The notes: generated from the sequence alone by a model not told the origin. DNA of 64,000 nt from Papilionanthe hookeriana x Papilionanthe teres (GCA_022702705.1 JAKZJZ010000084.1:31548-95547), one strand, 5' to 3'. Positions 43,414 to 58,467 are shown, counted from the first letter of the stretch. Program-made: numbers and translations.

Positions 43414-43938
43414 CTAGTTCCTCTTTCCATTTTGATCAGTTGGTTTTGCTTTCATAAATCGGTAGTGTATCCATGTCCCTAGTTGAGCAAACTACCATTC
43501 TTCCGTAGGAATACCCCGTTCATTTCTGTCTTGAACTAGTATAATCAACTTCTCTTGGATTTAGGAGCCATTGTTTAGACGCCCCTAAACAGAGTGGTTC
43601 TGAAATCCTTTTACCTCTTTTCTAAGGTGGGGTGGACCCCCAATAGGTGTTAGTTTAGGAGTGGTCCTTCGAGTCGAGAAGTCTTGCATAAGACTTTCTC
43701 TTCCTTTCCAATTCTAAATCGGGCCCTTTACCTTTTCTATAACCTTTTTCCTTTAATTGTTTTGTTTCTAACAAACAAACCCACTAATAAACAACCTTCT
43801 AATAAACAATCTCTTTTAAAAAGCACAAATACACTAAGATAAACGAAAATGTGTTCGGACTCTTTCTTTTTCGTCCTAAACTTTACGATGAAAGGAAGTA
43901 TAATTCAAGACTGACATTGAAAATCTGCCCTACAGAAA
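43414..43938 (+). other. 5' leader of element C
   Basis: Untranslated region between PBS and ORF1, conserved with element A (16,761-17,251). No specific packaging motif is recognisable. Confidence 0.6.
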
Positions 43939-45161
43939 ATGACTGCCCCTAAGTTAATCTTCTCCTTCACCAATGGAATGGACTTCACCGTTTACAAGGA
44001 TGAGCTGCCCGACAATGGAATCATCCGTTTTGGATAAGGATTTGGTAATACAGATGTTAAGTTCGCTGATGTCACTCTCTTCACACTAATGGACAAAGTG
44101 TCAGAAACTGAGAAACCCCTGATTGAGTTCAACCTGAAATCGACTCAAGAATTCCCTCCCCGTAAAGGGTTCCGGCGGAAAGGAGTACTACCGTTCGTAG
44201 GAGGATCGTTGTCTCTACCCCCACCGGTTTAGTCATCTCCGCACCTACCCGGCTTCGCCAAACTGAAGGGGAAGGAAGTCCAAGTCCGTGATGAGCTCGT
44301 CACCGCGGTACGCAGTTTCTGTCGCAATACCATCTATTTTTGAGATTGGGTCCAATTCGAGAGTTGCACCCCTAACTCGGACTCAAAGGAGAAATAGAGC
44401 GAAAGATCGCCAAGATCGAGAAAGCCAAAGCTGTCGAAGTTGCTTTTCTAGAAGAAATTCCCGAGGAAAGAGAAGAACCGCCTCGAGTATATACCTCGTT
44501 GGAAGGGAGTAGGTTTCACCCCTCTCTCGTTGCATCGGATGAAGAAGATGTCTGAAGGATTGCTGCTACACTACCCCGACCAGCATACTATAGTAACTGC
44601 AAAAGAAAAAGGGTTAAGACTACGCCATTTGCTATACTGCAAGCTGTGAAAGAAAGATTGGCAAAGAAATAAATATGCCCTATGTCAGAAATCTTAAGAA
44701 GGATGGGACGGGTGCCAGCTAAATCCCGCCTCAGACCGCGAATAGAGTCTGTTGCTGCCACAGAGAAACCAAAGAAGAAGATAAAAGCCAGTTCACCCGT
44801 TGTTGTATCGGGTCTGCAAATTAGGGAGGATACTACCTTCCAGCATATAGCCGACAGATCATCCGGTCCTAGGCTTTCGGCTGCAAGAAGGATGGTATGG
44901 CGACCTACTACTGGCGAGCTAAGACCAAAACAATGTCCCGAGAAGAAAAGTCTCGTCAGGAGACTTGAATCAGAAGAAAGTGCTACTGCAATAAAGGGGA
45001 CTCCCGGAAAGAAAATTCAACAACTGTCACGTGAAAACTGTGAGACCGTGCGGAAAAGGCCACTAGAAGATGCCATGGACAAGTTAAGGACCGACATTCA
45101 ACGGTTAGCAAAAGAAAGAGAAGAAAAACTAGAAGATGAAGTTGATTCATCGAATTTATGA
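43939..45161 (+). pseudogene. ORF1 upstream of Gag, element C
   Basis: ATG at 43,939 (MTAPKLIFSFTNG). A TAA at 44,035-44,037 replaces the Gln codon seen in element A, and there are further frame breaks near 44,160-44,500. 44,682-45,161 is open and encodes a basic region (EKPKKKIKASS) followed by RMVWRPTTGELRPKQ. It stops 25 nt before the Gag ATG. A one-base deletion relative to A creates that stop. Function unknown; the position matches the extra ORF of Ogre elements. Confidence 0.72.
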
Positions 45162-45186
45162 ATGACGAGTATGCTTCGAAATCAAC

Positions 45187-46890
45187 ATGGTTGAGACGCG
45201 AGCATCATCAGCTTCACAAGGTGCTCCAGCGACTGCAGAAAGAGATGAACCAGAAGTGATGAGAGCACGACTTCAAGAGAAGGATGATACAATTTCCCAG
45301 ATGACAAAGAGGATGGAAGAGATGGCTGCCGCTTTAGCCACTCTCCAGAGTCAGGTTCAGCCTCAAAAAGAAACACTCCCATAAATTATCCATATTGCAG
45401 ATGGAGGAAAAGAGATCACATCCGTCAACGAAGAAGAACAACCAAAGAAAGATCTTGCTCAAAGCATGATTCCAGAAAAGGACATCAAAAAACATGGTAG
45501 AACAGCAGGTGCGAGATGCCTTAGCACAATCTAAGAATGGAACATCTATTCAGACAGGTAGACTTTACCCTGAAGAATTTGATGCGGTCCAATACCCAAA
45601 AGGCTTCGTACCACCTCTGTTCAAAACTTTTGATGGAACGGGGAACCCCTGGCAGCATGTCGCACATTTTCGTGCTAGTTGCTGCAATGCCGGTGGGAGT
45701 GTCGATTTACCTTCCGACAGTTCATCAGCAGTTTATCAGGGATTGCCTTCGAATGGTACGCAGAATTGCTGAACTGTTTAGTAAAGACCTTTTCAGAACT
45801 AGTGAATCTCTTCGTTAAGCGGTTTGCTGGGGCTCAGCGCCACATCACTATTGGTGATCTAGTGGTGGAGCAACAGAAACCGAACGAGACTTTAGTGGAT
45901 TACATACTTCGATGGAGAAACTTAAGCATGAAGTGTGAGCCACAGCTACAAGAGCAACACGCAGTCGGCATCCTACTTAAAAGTATCCATGGCCCGATAA
46001 GCACTTCTCCTTAAAGGATTTACAATCAAGACTTTTGAGAAGTTGCTTAGCAAGGCCGGGAGCTTGCAAGAGGAGGCAAAGCGATTAAGTTCCGTAGACA
46101 AGACCGATAAGCGTGAAACCGTGAAGACATTCGAAAAGAAGTCTGGAATCGTCGCGGCAGTAGATAAGGGCAAGCAGCCAATGCAGATACCGCCATAACG
46201 ACTACAGCCTAGTTACCAACCACCGCAACGAACATGCAACAACCGTAACAGATCTATCAGCAACCTCAGCAAGGCTTTCAACAGCCTCGACCGAGCTATT
46301 AATCGCCTCAGCATTATGAACAACCGCCTCGTTCATCGCGTACCTTAAGAGAACTTCTAAATAGAGAATATCCATTCAAAACTGAAGCAGTAGCGAAGAT
46401 GTTCTGCAGTTTAATGAAGACACCAGATTTTCTGCTACCAGAGCCCAAAAGGCCGGAGGAAGTCAATAAGAAAGATCTTCCAAACTATTGCCCTTACCAC
46501 CAGATGCTTGGACACAAGATAGAGGATTGCATCACTTTCAAGAGCTGGCTTGATGATAATCTCTGAAGAGGGAACATAACGATCCCGAAGGAATGCATGA
46601 AGGAACCCCAAAAAGGAGGTTTCGTCAATGTTATCTCGACGGATCCTATTGTTCCGATAGACCCTTACACGACCGATGATGGATAGAGTACTGTCTGGAC
46701 AAAATCATCGAAGAAAATTTTGGATCACATCCAGACCGCATCGGTACGCGCTTCAATGCAGAGTTTGAAACCTGTCGAGTCGGCACTATCACTTGCGATT
46801 GAAGAACCACCCCAGAAGAAAGAGAAGATCGTAGAAGAGAAGAAGACCGAGGCTCCGAAGGGTAGACTAGGGGCTGCTTATCCTAGGATG
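45187..46890 (+). pseudogene. Gag, element C
   Basis: ATG at 45,187 (MVETR), then a coiled-coil-like stretch (DDTISQMTKRMEEMAAALATL). A conserved block follows, YPKGFVPPLFKTFDGTGNPW, and the retrotransposon Gag domain (FEWYAELLN, FSELVNLFVKRF, NETLVDYILRWRN) in a second frame. A Gln-rich stretch lies near 46,200-46,320. The knuckle CPYHQMLGHKIEDC (C-x2-H-x4-H-x4-C) is near 46,488-46,535, a CHHC form common in this lineage. Internal stops include the codon after ETLP near 45,382 and one at 46,012-46,014. Confidence 0.85.
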
Positions 46891-47430
46891 GTTGTTTCCG
46901 ATTCGGGGGAGAAATCCCTCGAACTCCTGACTCTGTATGATTATTTGCTCGCCCCGGCGGGATCTTATAATGATAAGGGTTATGGCGTTGGCTACATTTT
47001 GACTGTTTCTAATGATTACGTAACTAGCGACAACCGGCTTAATCCGGATCTCGATTCCAATACAAATAACGATTCTTAAATCATACACAACCTCGATGAC
47101 CACGAAGAAGAAGATGTTCACAAGGGAGGCTACGAAAGCTCGACAAGCAACGAGTCCATTTGTGAATTCCGAGGAGCTCCGATCACGATAGAGTTAGAAC
47201 TATCAGATCCCGAAGCAACTCCGGAAGAGCCGACCGTCCCGATTCAAAAGGAGACGGCGGCAGATCCGACACTCGGATTCGAAGAGATTGCCGAAGTTAA
47301 TCTAAGAAGCGAAAAAGTTCTACCTCCGAGAATGGGTCCAAAGGATAAAGGAAAGCAGGTGGTTGCTTAGGAAGAGTCAACCCTAGCAGAGGAACTGCCT
47401 ATTCGGGAAGAAACCGAGGAACATGGTAAT
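46891..47430 (+). pseudogene. Gag-protease linker, element C
   Basis: Co-linear with element A's linker: SGEKSLELLTLYDYLLAPAG, an Asn/Asp-rich stretch, then an acidic Pro/Glu-rich region. Interrupted by TAA near 47,077. No known domain. Confidence 0.6.
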
Positions 47431-48368
47431 AAAGTGGACTACAACGTGCTAGCCCATCATAGGAAGCTACCAGCCAAACTAAGCATATACGACGCTCTGA
47501 TCCTATCAAAGGAGATGAGGGAAGCTCTGATCAAGGCTTTACTTGATCCAGAGATTTGTTTAGCTCAAATGGCCGGTGATTCCTTCGACGAGGTTTGCTC
47601 GTTAAGAGAACGACGAGGTGTTACCTTCACGGACAATGATCTATTGCCGGGAACGAGTCGATCACAACCGACCGTTATACATTTCGATCACTTATTGGAA
47701 AATTTACGCTCTCCGAGTGTTGGTTGATCCAGAAGCATCAATCAAAATAATGAATCTTCAGAAGCTAGCGTATTTGGAAATTAATGCTCGCGAGCTTGAA
47801 GCAGACAAGATGTTATTAAGAGGCTTCAATCAAAAAGGAGAAAGAGCTCTTGGATCGATAACACTACTAATGAAAACCAGTGATTTAGCAAAGACAACCG
47901 CAAAATTCCATATAATTGATTCTGAAACATCGTTCAACGCTCTACTGTGCGGACCGTGGATTCATGAAAACCGGATGGTACCGTCATCTCTGCACTAGTG
48001 CATAAAGTATTACGAAGGAGGGGAAAAGTGCATCAAAGGTGATTTGCAACCGTTCTCCGTGCATGAAATTGGAATTCATGAAGATGCGGCCTACTACGCG
48101 CCTCCAAAGAAAACAATCTTTTCCAGAAATACCATACCAAATGAAGCAAAAGAAATTTGAGACGATGAAGAACCTGAAGTTCTAGTCCAACTGTTACTCA
48201 ACTCCCTTACGGCGAGATGATGAAGGTTTCTCCAGAATTGGCACCCTAGGTCGAGGCCGGGGACGAGGACGTGGAAGAAACGTTGGAACAGTTGGACAGA
48301 AGAAACCGGTCATCGATGTTGATTGGGAGAACAACTCTGAAGAAGAAGAAGAAATTAAGAAAGAAGCA
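47431..48368 (+). pseudogene. Retropepsin-like protease and Arg-Gly tract, element C
   Basis: Pre-protease segment (HRKLPAKLSIYDALILSKEM), then the protease with its active-site loop reading VLVDPEASIKIM: catalytic Asp present, Gly replaced by Glu. The C-terminal motif is degraded to ALLCGPWIHE. Frame shift near 47,690 and stop near 47,996. It is followed at about 48,240-48,285 by a GRGRGRGRGR tract, an RGG-like RNA-binding type of sequence, leading to an acidic stretch (SEEEEEIKKE) before RT. Confidence 0.8.
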
Positions 48369-50216
48369 GTGACAATAAGTCAGAAGGAACCACAATTCAA
48401 AATTTCTCTCGAAAATGAAAAGAATGAAGAATATAAATCAATGTACGAGAAGATTAACCATTATGTACATACTATGACCCTGACCTCGATCCATTCTAAT
48501 AAAATTGAGGGTATGGTGGTCAAGGAAGTGCATGGTGGTGGTGCTAAGCCGATCAAGTTTTACCGTGGTGCTTATTCTTCCAATACTGAAAAAGATGTAC
48601 AATTTGAAGATGTTACTTCTTCTGAATTAATGGAACTACCTTTTGAGTGGTACTCTCCCTGTGTTCAAAATTTAATTCAACGAGGTGTCTTACCTCAACA
48701 ATGGACAAAAGGCCGATCACAACACTTTGAAAAATTATGGAATAATGCCGGTCGGCCTCCCAATTCAAAACATAGTCTCGGATTCGGCACAGTAGGATCA
48801 TTTGATGATATGGGATTTTGCTTGGTTGTCACTTGCGAACCTAATAAAGACTGCTTGCAAGCCTCAGAAGATCTTGAAGATCTGCAAATCGGAGATGCTC
48901 CGCCAGAATTCGAAGAAGAAATTAAATCTACAATAGACGAGTTAATGGAAGTTAACTTAGGTACTAGCGAAGAGCCTAGGCCGACCTTTGTTAGCTCCTT
49001 ACTCAAAAAAGAAGACTCCGAAAACATAATCAAGCTATTAATGGAATTTAAGGACTGTTTTGCTTGGAGTTACGATGAAATGCCAGGATTAGCTCCAGAA
49101 GTCGCAGGTCACAGGCTAGGAGTGGATCCTACTTCCGTTCCAGTCAGACAAGCTCCCAGAAGAATGCGTCTAGAAATTGAGCAACAAGTAATAGCTGAAG
49201 TTAAGAAGCTAATAGACACTAAATTTATCCGTGAAGAACAATACCCAACTTGGTTAGCCAATGTGGTACCAGTCAGAAAGAAGAATGGTCAGATCAGAAT
49301 CTGCGTGGATTTTAGAGATTTGAATAAAGCATGTCCAAATGATGAATTTCCACTACCAATCCTAGAACTGATGATCGACATCGCTTCGACGCATGAAATC
49401 TTCTCATTTATGGATGGATCATCGGGATACAACCAGATAAAGATAGCGCCAGAAGATGAAAAGCTCACGTCATTCAGAACACCGATCGGAGTGTATTGCT
49501 ACACAGTAATGTCATTCGGACTAAAGATCGCAGGAGCAACATAACAAAGAGCGATGACGAAGATTTTTGATGATCTCATTCACAACAAAGTCGTGTGCTA
49601 CGTGGATGATGTGGTCATCAAAAGTAAACTGAAGGAAGATCACCTGTATGATTTGAGAATTGTTTGTGAGCGACTAAGACAATTTAACATTAAGATGAAT
49701 CCCTTAAAATGCGCCTTTGGCGTCACCTCCGGGAAATTCTTAGGATTTGTTGTCCGACATCGCGGGATTGAAATCGATCCGGAGAAGATTAAAGCTATTT
49801 TAGAAATGCCTCCTCCCAAAACTTTGAAACAACTAAGATCCTTTCAAGGGAAGTTGGCATATCTTCGACGCTTTATCTCAAACTTGTCAGGTAGGTGTCA
49901 GCCCTTCTCGGCATTGTTTAAAAAGGACGCCAAATTCGTTTGGGATGAGAAATGCCAGCGGGCTTTCAAGGACGTTAAGCAATATTTAATGACACCTCCT
50001 GTCTTAGCAGCCCCAGTCTCAGGTAGACCGTTGATACTTTATACCACGGCTTTAGACGATTCTCTCGGAGCTCTGCTAGCCCAGGTCAATGACGAGGGAA
50101 AAGAAAATGCTTTCTACTACCTAAGCCGTCATCTAATCCCGACGGAAGTAAAGTATCCTCCGATTGAGAAGCATTGTTTGGCCATGATCTTCGCCGCTCA
50201 AAAGCTCAGGCATTAA
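48369..50216 (+). pseudogene. Reverse transcriptase and first RNase H, element C
   Basis: 391 open codons to a TAA at 49,542-49,544 (Tyr codon in element A), then 220 more to 50,216. The acidic linker spans 48,369-49,140. RT motifs: RICVDFRDLNKACPNDEFPL, FRTPIGVYCYTVM, and YVDD at 49,599-49,610. FLGFVVRHRGIEIDP and LRSFQGKLAYLRRFI mark the thumb. RNase H: LILYTTALDDSLGALL, YLSRHLIPTEVKYPPIEKHC. Apart from the single stop this is the best-preserved RT in the window. Confidence 0.9.
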
Positions 50217-50930
50217 ATGCTTTCTCATAAGGTCAACCATATTTCGAGAGTTAATCCGTTGCAATACTTGATGACCCGACCGACGATTTCTGGCAGACTT
50301 GCCAAGTGGTCAATGATACTATTGCAATTCAATATAACTTTCGTTCCTCTTCGTGCCGTAAAGGGGCAAGTCCTAGCAGACTTCCTTGCAGCATACCCTT
50401 TACCGGCAAAATCACCTCTCAACGATGACTTGTCAGACGAGCAGATAATGAGCCTAGAAGACCCCAATGATTAGTGTTGGGAGCTGTACTTCGATGGAGC
50501 ATCCTCAGCGCAGAAAGATAAAGAATTACAAACGATAGTGTCCGGTAAGGCAGGAATCGGACTAATCTTTATAACACTGGAGCGGGGGATGTTAAGATAC
50601 TCGTACCACTTAACAGAACCGTGTACAAATAACGATGCAGAATACGAAGCCCTCATAACCGAATTAGAATTAACCACTCATATGGGAATAACGGACATCA
50701 ACATCTATGGAGATTCTCAGTTGATCATTCAATAGGTCGCCGGACAGTACAAAATTTTAAAGTCAAGGCTCGAGCAATACTTTCAGTATGCCATGAAATT
50801 GCTGGAACAAATTCCAAATGTAACAATCTACAAGGTTCCTAGAAGAGAAAATGCTCTCGCAGATGCGTTAGCCCGCCTTGCAAAAGAATTTGCCTGCTTA
50901 CAAGATGAGTCAGTTGAAGTGTCAGTCTAG
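50217..50930 (+). pseudogene. Archaeal-type RNase H, element C
   Basis: WELYFDGASS, NDAEYEALI, IYGDSQLIIQ and ENALADALARLAKEF give the four acidic positions of a second RNase H. Stops at about 50,472 (just before the domain) and 50,733-50,735 (Gln in A). Defines the Tat lineage. Confidence 0.87.
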
Positions 50931-50957
50931 GGACGTCAAGTTCTCTCACAGCTCAAT

Positions 50958-52114
50958 ATGGACACAATACACAAATCAGCAGAAAAAGCAGAAGAAACAA
51001 TTGCAGCAGTAACAGAAAATACAGAAGATTGGCGGCAGCTACTAATAGACTACTTGCAAACGGGAAACTTACCAGAAAATAAGTCGATAGCCCATCATAT
51101 CAAGAAAAGAACTCTGTCTTACGCATTGATAAACAACACGTTATACAGAAGGTCTTTTGACCAGATGTGGCTAAGGTGCCTGAGCGGGTCCGAGGCTCGT
51201 GAAATTGTTAAAGAAGTGCATTCTGGACTTTGTGGCACTCATCGATCGAGTCCGAAAATGAAAATGAAGATTAAAAGACTAGGGTACTACCGGCCTCAAT
51301 GATGACCGACTGTATGAAAGTTGCCAAAAGTTGTCATCAGTGCCAAGTGCATGGAGTGGTTCTACACCAACCTCCAAATGTGCTACATCCGACAATCGCG
51401 TCGTGGCCATTTGAGTGTTGGGGCACAAATATAGTGGGTCCGATAGAACCGCCTTCTTCAAGAGGACATCGCTTCATTCTTACAGCTACAGACTACTTTT
51501 CTAAGTGGGCAGAAGCTATACCACTCAGAGAAGTGAAGACACACCACGTGCTACAGTTTTTCAAGAACCAAGTCGTCTACCGTTTTGGGGTACCGCACAG
51601 AATCATTTCAGATAACGGGTCTGCATTCAAAGTACAAAGATCAACAATTTTGTCAGAAGACACGGGATCGATTGGCGATACTCAACGATCTACTACCCAA
51701 GAGCAAACGGCTTGGACGAGGCTTTTAATAAAACTCTCGTTCAAATTTTAAAGAAAACTTTGGACGACAACCGGAGAAATTGGCACGAGAAGTTGTTAGA
51801 AGCCTTATGGGCCTACAGGACGACTTTCAGGACTCCTACTCGCCTACGCCTTACGCTTTAGTGTACGGGTCCGAGGCCGTCTTGCCCTGGAAGTTCGGCT
51901 TCCGTCACTCCGAATTGCGGTTGCGGAAAAGATCACAACGAAGAAAATGCCGGACTACGACTAGAAGAATTGGAAAGCTTGGAAGGGAAAAAACTTTCCG
52001 CGCAGCAGAATTTGGAACTGTATCAAGCCAAGATGATCTAGGCTCATGGTAAACTGGTCCGCCCAAGAACTATCAAAGTCGGTGACTTAGTTCTTGTTCT
52101 CAAGAAACCTATCC
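50958..52114 (+). pseudogene. Integrase, element C (3'-truncated)
   Basis: Zinc region HSGLCGTH and CHQCQVHG present. A one-base deletion near 51,290 shifts the frame. The first catalytic Asp is Asn (WGTNIVGP). Further deletion near 51,630. The catalytic Glu survives (GLDEAF). The sequence ends at 52,114 after TTCTCAAGAAACCTATCC, where satellite DNA begins, so the GPF module and everything downstream are missing. Confidence 0.88.
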
Positions 52115-52440
52115 AAATAAATTATAAATAAATATATATAGGTATACATGTATATATATATATACATATATATACATACATATATATATATATATATATA
52201 CAAATTTATTTAATATTATTTTTTTGTTTTAAATATTTTAAGTATAGTATATTAGTTATAAATATAATTTAATCATAAAAATATTTAATAATTAAATAAA
52301 TTGTAAATAAAAATATATATAGGTATATATTAATATAAATTTAATTATATATATATAGGTATTTTAAGCATAGTATATTATTTTTAAATATAATTTAATT
52401 ATAAAAATATTTTATAGTTAAAAAAATTATAAATAAATAA

Positions 52441-52526
<86 letters not shown>

Positions 52527-52547
52527 GTATATATGTATATATGTATA

Positions 52548-52578
<31 letters not shown>

Positions 52579-52983
52579 TATTATTTTTTTATTTTAAATA
52601 TTTTAAGTATAGTATATTATTTAAAAATATAATTTAATCATAAAAATATTTAATAGTTAGACAAATTATAAATAAATTAATTTAATATTTTTTTGTACAA
52701 AAATATTTATAGGTATATATAAATATATATATAGGTATATATAAATTTATTTAATATTATTTTTTATTTTTAATATTTTTAGCATAGTATATTTTTTATA
52801 AATATAATTTAATAATAAAAATAATTAATAAGTAAGAAAATTATAAGTAAAAAAATATATAGAGGTACATAAATATATATTTATATATATAAAAAAATTT
52901 ATTAAATATTATTTTTTATTTTAAATATTTTAATGATAATATATTATTTATAAATGTAATTTAATTATAAAATTATTTAATAG

Positions 52984-53034
<51 letters not shown>

Positions 53035-53407
53035 ATTTTGTTATATATATAGATTTATTAATTTAATAGTATTTATATTAATTTTTTTTTATTTTAAATA
53101 TTTTAAGTATAGTATATTATTTATAAATATAATTTAATTATAAAATTTTTTAATAGTTAAATAAATTATAAATAAATAAATATATATCTCGTATATTTAA
53201 ATATATATAACTTTATTTTTTTATTTTAAATATTTCAAGTATAGCATATTATTTATAATTGTAATTTAATTATAAAAAATATTTAATAATTAAAAAAATA
53301 ATAAATAAAAATATATATATAGGTACATAAATATATATTAAAAATATATAAAAAATAATAATAATTTAATTATAAAAATATTTAAAATTTAACAAAATTA
53401 AAAATAA

Positions 53408-53485
<78 letters not shown>

Positions 53486-53963
53486 TATTTTCTTGATAAA
53501 AATATATATAGGTATATATAAATATATATATAGGTATATATAAATTTATTTAATATTATTTTTTATTTTTAACATTTTTAGTATAGTATATTATTTATAA
53601 ATATAATTTCATTATGAAAATAATTAATAAGTAAAAAATATTATAAATAAAAAAATATATATAGAGGTACATAAATATATATTTATATATATAAAAAAAT
53701 TTATTAAATATTATTTTTTTTATTTTAAATATTTTAAGTATAATCTATTATTTATAAATTTAATTTAATTATAAAATATTTTAATAGTTAAATAAATTAT
53801 AAATAAAAAAATATATATTTGTACATATAAATATATATAACTTTATTTTTTATTTTAAATATTTCAAGTATAGCATATTATTTATAAATATAATTTAATA
53901 ATAAAAATATTTAATAATTAAAAAAAATAAATAAAAATACATATATAGGTTTATATAAATATA

Positions 53964-54002
<39 letters not shown>

Positions 54003-54107
54003 TAATATATTTAATATTTTTTTTAAATATTTTTAGTATAGTATAATATTTTTAAATATAATTTAATTATAAAATTATTAAAAAGTTAACAAAATTATAA
54101 ATAAATG

Positions 54108-54159
<52 letters not shown>

Positions 54160-54453
54160 ATATTTTTTTAATAAAAATATATATAGGTATATATAAATAT
54201 ATATATATATAGGTATAAATAAATTTATTCAATATTATTTTTTATTTTTAATATTTTTAGTATAGTATATTATTTATAAATATAATTTAATTATAAAAAT
54301 AATTAATGTGTAAAAAAATTATAAATAAAAAAATATATATTTATATATATAAAAAAATTAATTAAATATAATTTTTTTATTGAAACATTTTAAGTATAAT
54401 ATATTATTTTTAAATTTAATTTAATTATAAAATTATTTCATAGTTAAAAAATG

Positions 54454-54544
<91 letters not shown>

Positions 54545-54748
54545 ATTTATTTATATATATAGATTTATTTATTTAATAGTATTTTTTTATTTCAAATATA
54601 TATAGGTATATATGTATATATTTATCTATTTATTTTAAATATTCTAAGTATAGTTTATTATTTAAAAATATAATTTAATCATAAAAATATTTAACGGTTA
54701 AATAAATTATCAATAAATAAATATGTATGTGTACAAATAAATATATAA

Positions 54749-54830
<82 letters not shown>

Positions 54831-54932
54831 TTGTATAACATTATTTTTTTATTTTAAATAATTTAAGTATAGTATATTATTTATAAATATAATTTTATTA
54901 TAGAAATATTTAATAATTAAATAAAATATGAA

Positions 54933-54972
<40 letters not shown>

Positions 54973-55389
54973 TATACATATATATATATTTATTTAATAT
55001 TATTTTTTTATTTTAATTATTTTAAGTATAGTATATTATTTATAAATAAAATTTAATTATAAAAATATTTAATTGTTAAATAAATTATAAATAAAGAAAT
55101 ATATATCTATATATATAAATATATATAACTTTATTTTTTATTTTAAATATTTTAAGTAGAGCATATTATTTATAAATATAATTTAATTATAAAAATATTT
55201 AATAATTAAAAAAATAATAAATAAAAATATATATATATATAGGTATATATAAGTATATAATTATATATATATATATATATATGTATAAATTTATTTAATA
55301 TTTTTTTAAAATATTTTAAGTATAGAATATTATTTTTAAATATAATTTAATTATAAAAATATTTAAAAGTAAACAAAATTATAAATAAA

Positions 55390-55492
<103 letters not shown>

Positions 55493-55797
55493 TTTTTTTT
55501 ATAAAAATATATATAGGGATATATAAATATATATATAGGTATATATAAATTTATTTCATATTATTTTTTATTTTTAATATTTTTAGTATAGTATATTATT
55601 TATAAATATAATTTAATTATAAAAATAATTAATAAGTAAAAAAATTATAAATAAAAAAATTGTAGAGAGGTACATAAATATATATTTATATATATAAAAA
55701 AATTTATTAAATATTATTTTTTTATTTTAAATATTTTAAGTATAATATATTATTTATAAATTTAATTTAATTATAAAATTATTTAATAGTTAAAAAA

Positions 55798-55867
<70 letters not shown>

Positions 55868-56632
55868 TATATAGATAGATTTATTTATTTAATAATATTT
55901 ATTTATTTAATATATATATAGGTATATATATTTATTTAGAATTACTTTTTATTTTAAATATTTTAAGTATAGTTTATTATTTAAAAATATAATTTAATCA
56001 TAAACATATTTAACGATTAAATAAATTATGAATAAATAAATATGTATGTGTACATCTAAATATTTATGTGTATGTATATTTATTTAATATTATTTTTTTA
56101 TTTTAAATATTTTAAGTATAATATATTATTTAAAAATATAATTTCATCATAAAAATATTGAATAGTTAAATAAATTATAAATAAATAAATTTATATTTGT
56201 ATATATAAATATATATATAAATATATATATATAATACTATTTTTTATTTTAAGTAATTTAAGTATAGTATATTATTTATAAATATAATTTAATTATAAAA
56301 ATATTTAATAATTAAGAAAATTATAAATAAAAATATATATATAGAGGTACATAAAAATAAATTTATATATATAAAAATATCTCTTTAATATTATTTTTTT
56401 ATTTTAAATATTTTCAGTATAGTATATTATTTATAAATATAATATGATTATAAAAATATTTAATAATTAAAAAAATTATAAATAAAAATATATATAGAGG
56501 TACATAAGTATATTATATATATATAAAAAAATTTATTTAGCATTATTTTTTTATTTTAAATATTTTAAATATAATATATTATTCATAAATATAATTTAAT
56601 TATAAAATTATTAATAGTTAAAAAATTATAAA

Positions 56633-56666
<34 letters not shown>

Positions 56667-57329
56667 ATATATTTATTTTATATTATTTTTTTAAAATATT
56701 TTAAGTATAGTATATTATTTAAAAATATAATTTCATCATAAAATATTGAAAAGTTAAATAAAATATAAATAAATAAATTTATATTTGTATATTTAAATAT
56801 ATATAAATATATATAAATATATATATAATACTATTTTTTTATTTTAAGTATTTTAAGTATAGTATATTATTTATAAATATAATTTAATTATAAAAATATT
56901 TAATAATTAAGAAAATTATAAATAAAAATATATATATAGAGGTACATAAAAATATATTTATATATATAAAAAAATTTATTTAATAATATTTTTTTATTTT
57001 AGACGAGTTTAAGTATAGTTTATTATTTATAAATATAATTTAATTAAAGAAATTATTAATAATTAAATAAAATATAAAATATATATATATAATGTTTAAA
57101 ATATAGTATATTATTTATAAAAATAATTTAATTATAAAAATAAATAATAATTAAATAAATTATAAATAAAAAATATAAATAGGTATATATAAATATATTT
57201 ATAGATATATATATTTATTTAATATTATTTTTTATTTTAAATATTTTAAGTATAGTATATTATTTAAAAATATAATTTAGTCATTAAAATATTTAATAGT
57301 TAAATAAATTATAAATAAATAAATTTATA

Positions 57330-57429
<100 letters not shown>

Positions 57430-57483
57430 TATATATATATGTATGTATATATATATATATATATGTATGTATATGTATGTATG

Positions 57484-57594
<111 letters not shown>

Positions 57595-57687
57595 ATATAT
57601 ATATTATTATTTTTTTATTTTAAATATTTTTAGTATATTATATTATTTATAAATATAATTTAATTACAAAAATATTTAATAATTAAA

Positions 57688-57751
<64 letters not shown>

Positions 57752-57922
57752 AGGTACATAAATTTATATATTTATGTATATAATAAAATTTATTTAATAT
57801 TATTTTTTAATTTTAAATATTTTAAGTATAGTATATTATTTAAAAAATTTATTATAAAAATATTTAATAATTAAAAAAAATTATAAATAAAAATATGTAT
57901 ATAGAGGTAAATATATATAGGT

Positions 57923-58000
<78 letters not shown>

Positions 58001-58105
58001 TTATTTTATATTGTTTTTTTATTTTAAATATTTTATGTATAATATATTATTAATAAATAAAATTTAATAATAAAATTATTTAATAATTAAAAAAATGATA
58101 AATAA

Positions 58106-58167
<62 letters not shown>

Positions 58168-58395
58168 CTTTAAATATTTATTTAATATTACACTTTTATT
58201 TTAAATATTTTAAGTTTAGTATATTATTTTTAAATATAATTTAATTATTAAAATATTTAATACATAAAAAAACTATATATATATTTAATATTATTTTTTA
58301 AAATATTTTAAGTATAGTACATTATTTAAAAATATAATTTAACTATAAAAATATTTAATATTTAAATAGATTACAAAAAAATAAATATATATGTG

Positions 58396-58467
<72 letters not shown>

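Larger units (their letters stand above)
43391..52114 (+). mobile_element. Element C: plus-strand Tat/Ogre-like interior, 3'-truncated
   Basis: PBS, leader, ORF1, Gag, protease, RT, RNase H, archaeal-type RNase H and most of integrase in order, cut off at 52,114 inside the integrase C-terminal region by satellite DNA. The AlkB gene and 3' LTR are missing. Shares its 5' LTR with element B. Several stops and single-base indels per domain. Integrase DNA is closer to B than to A. Confidence 0.9.
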
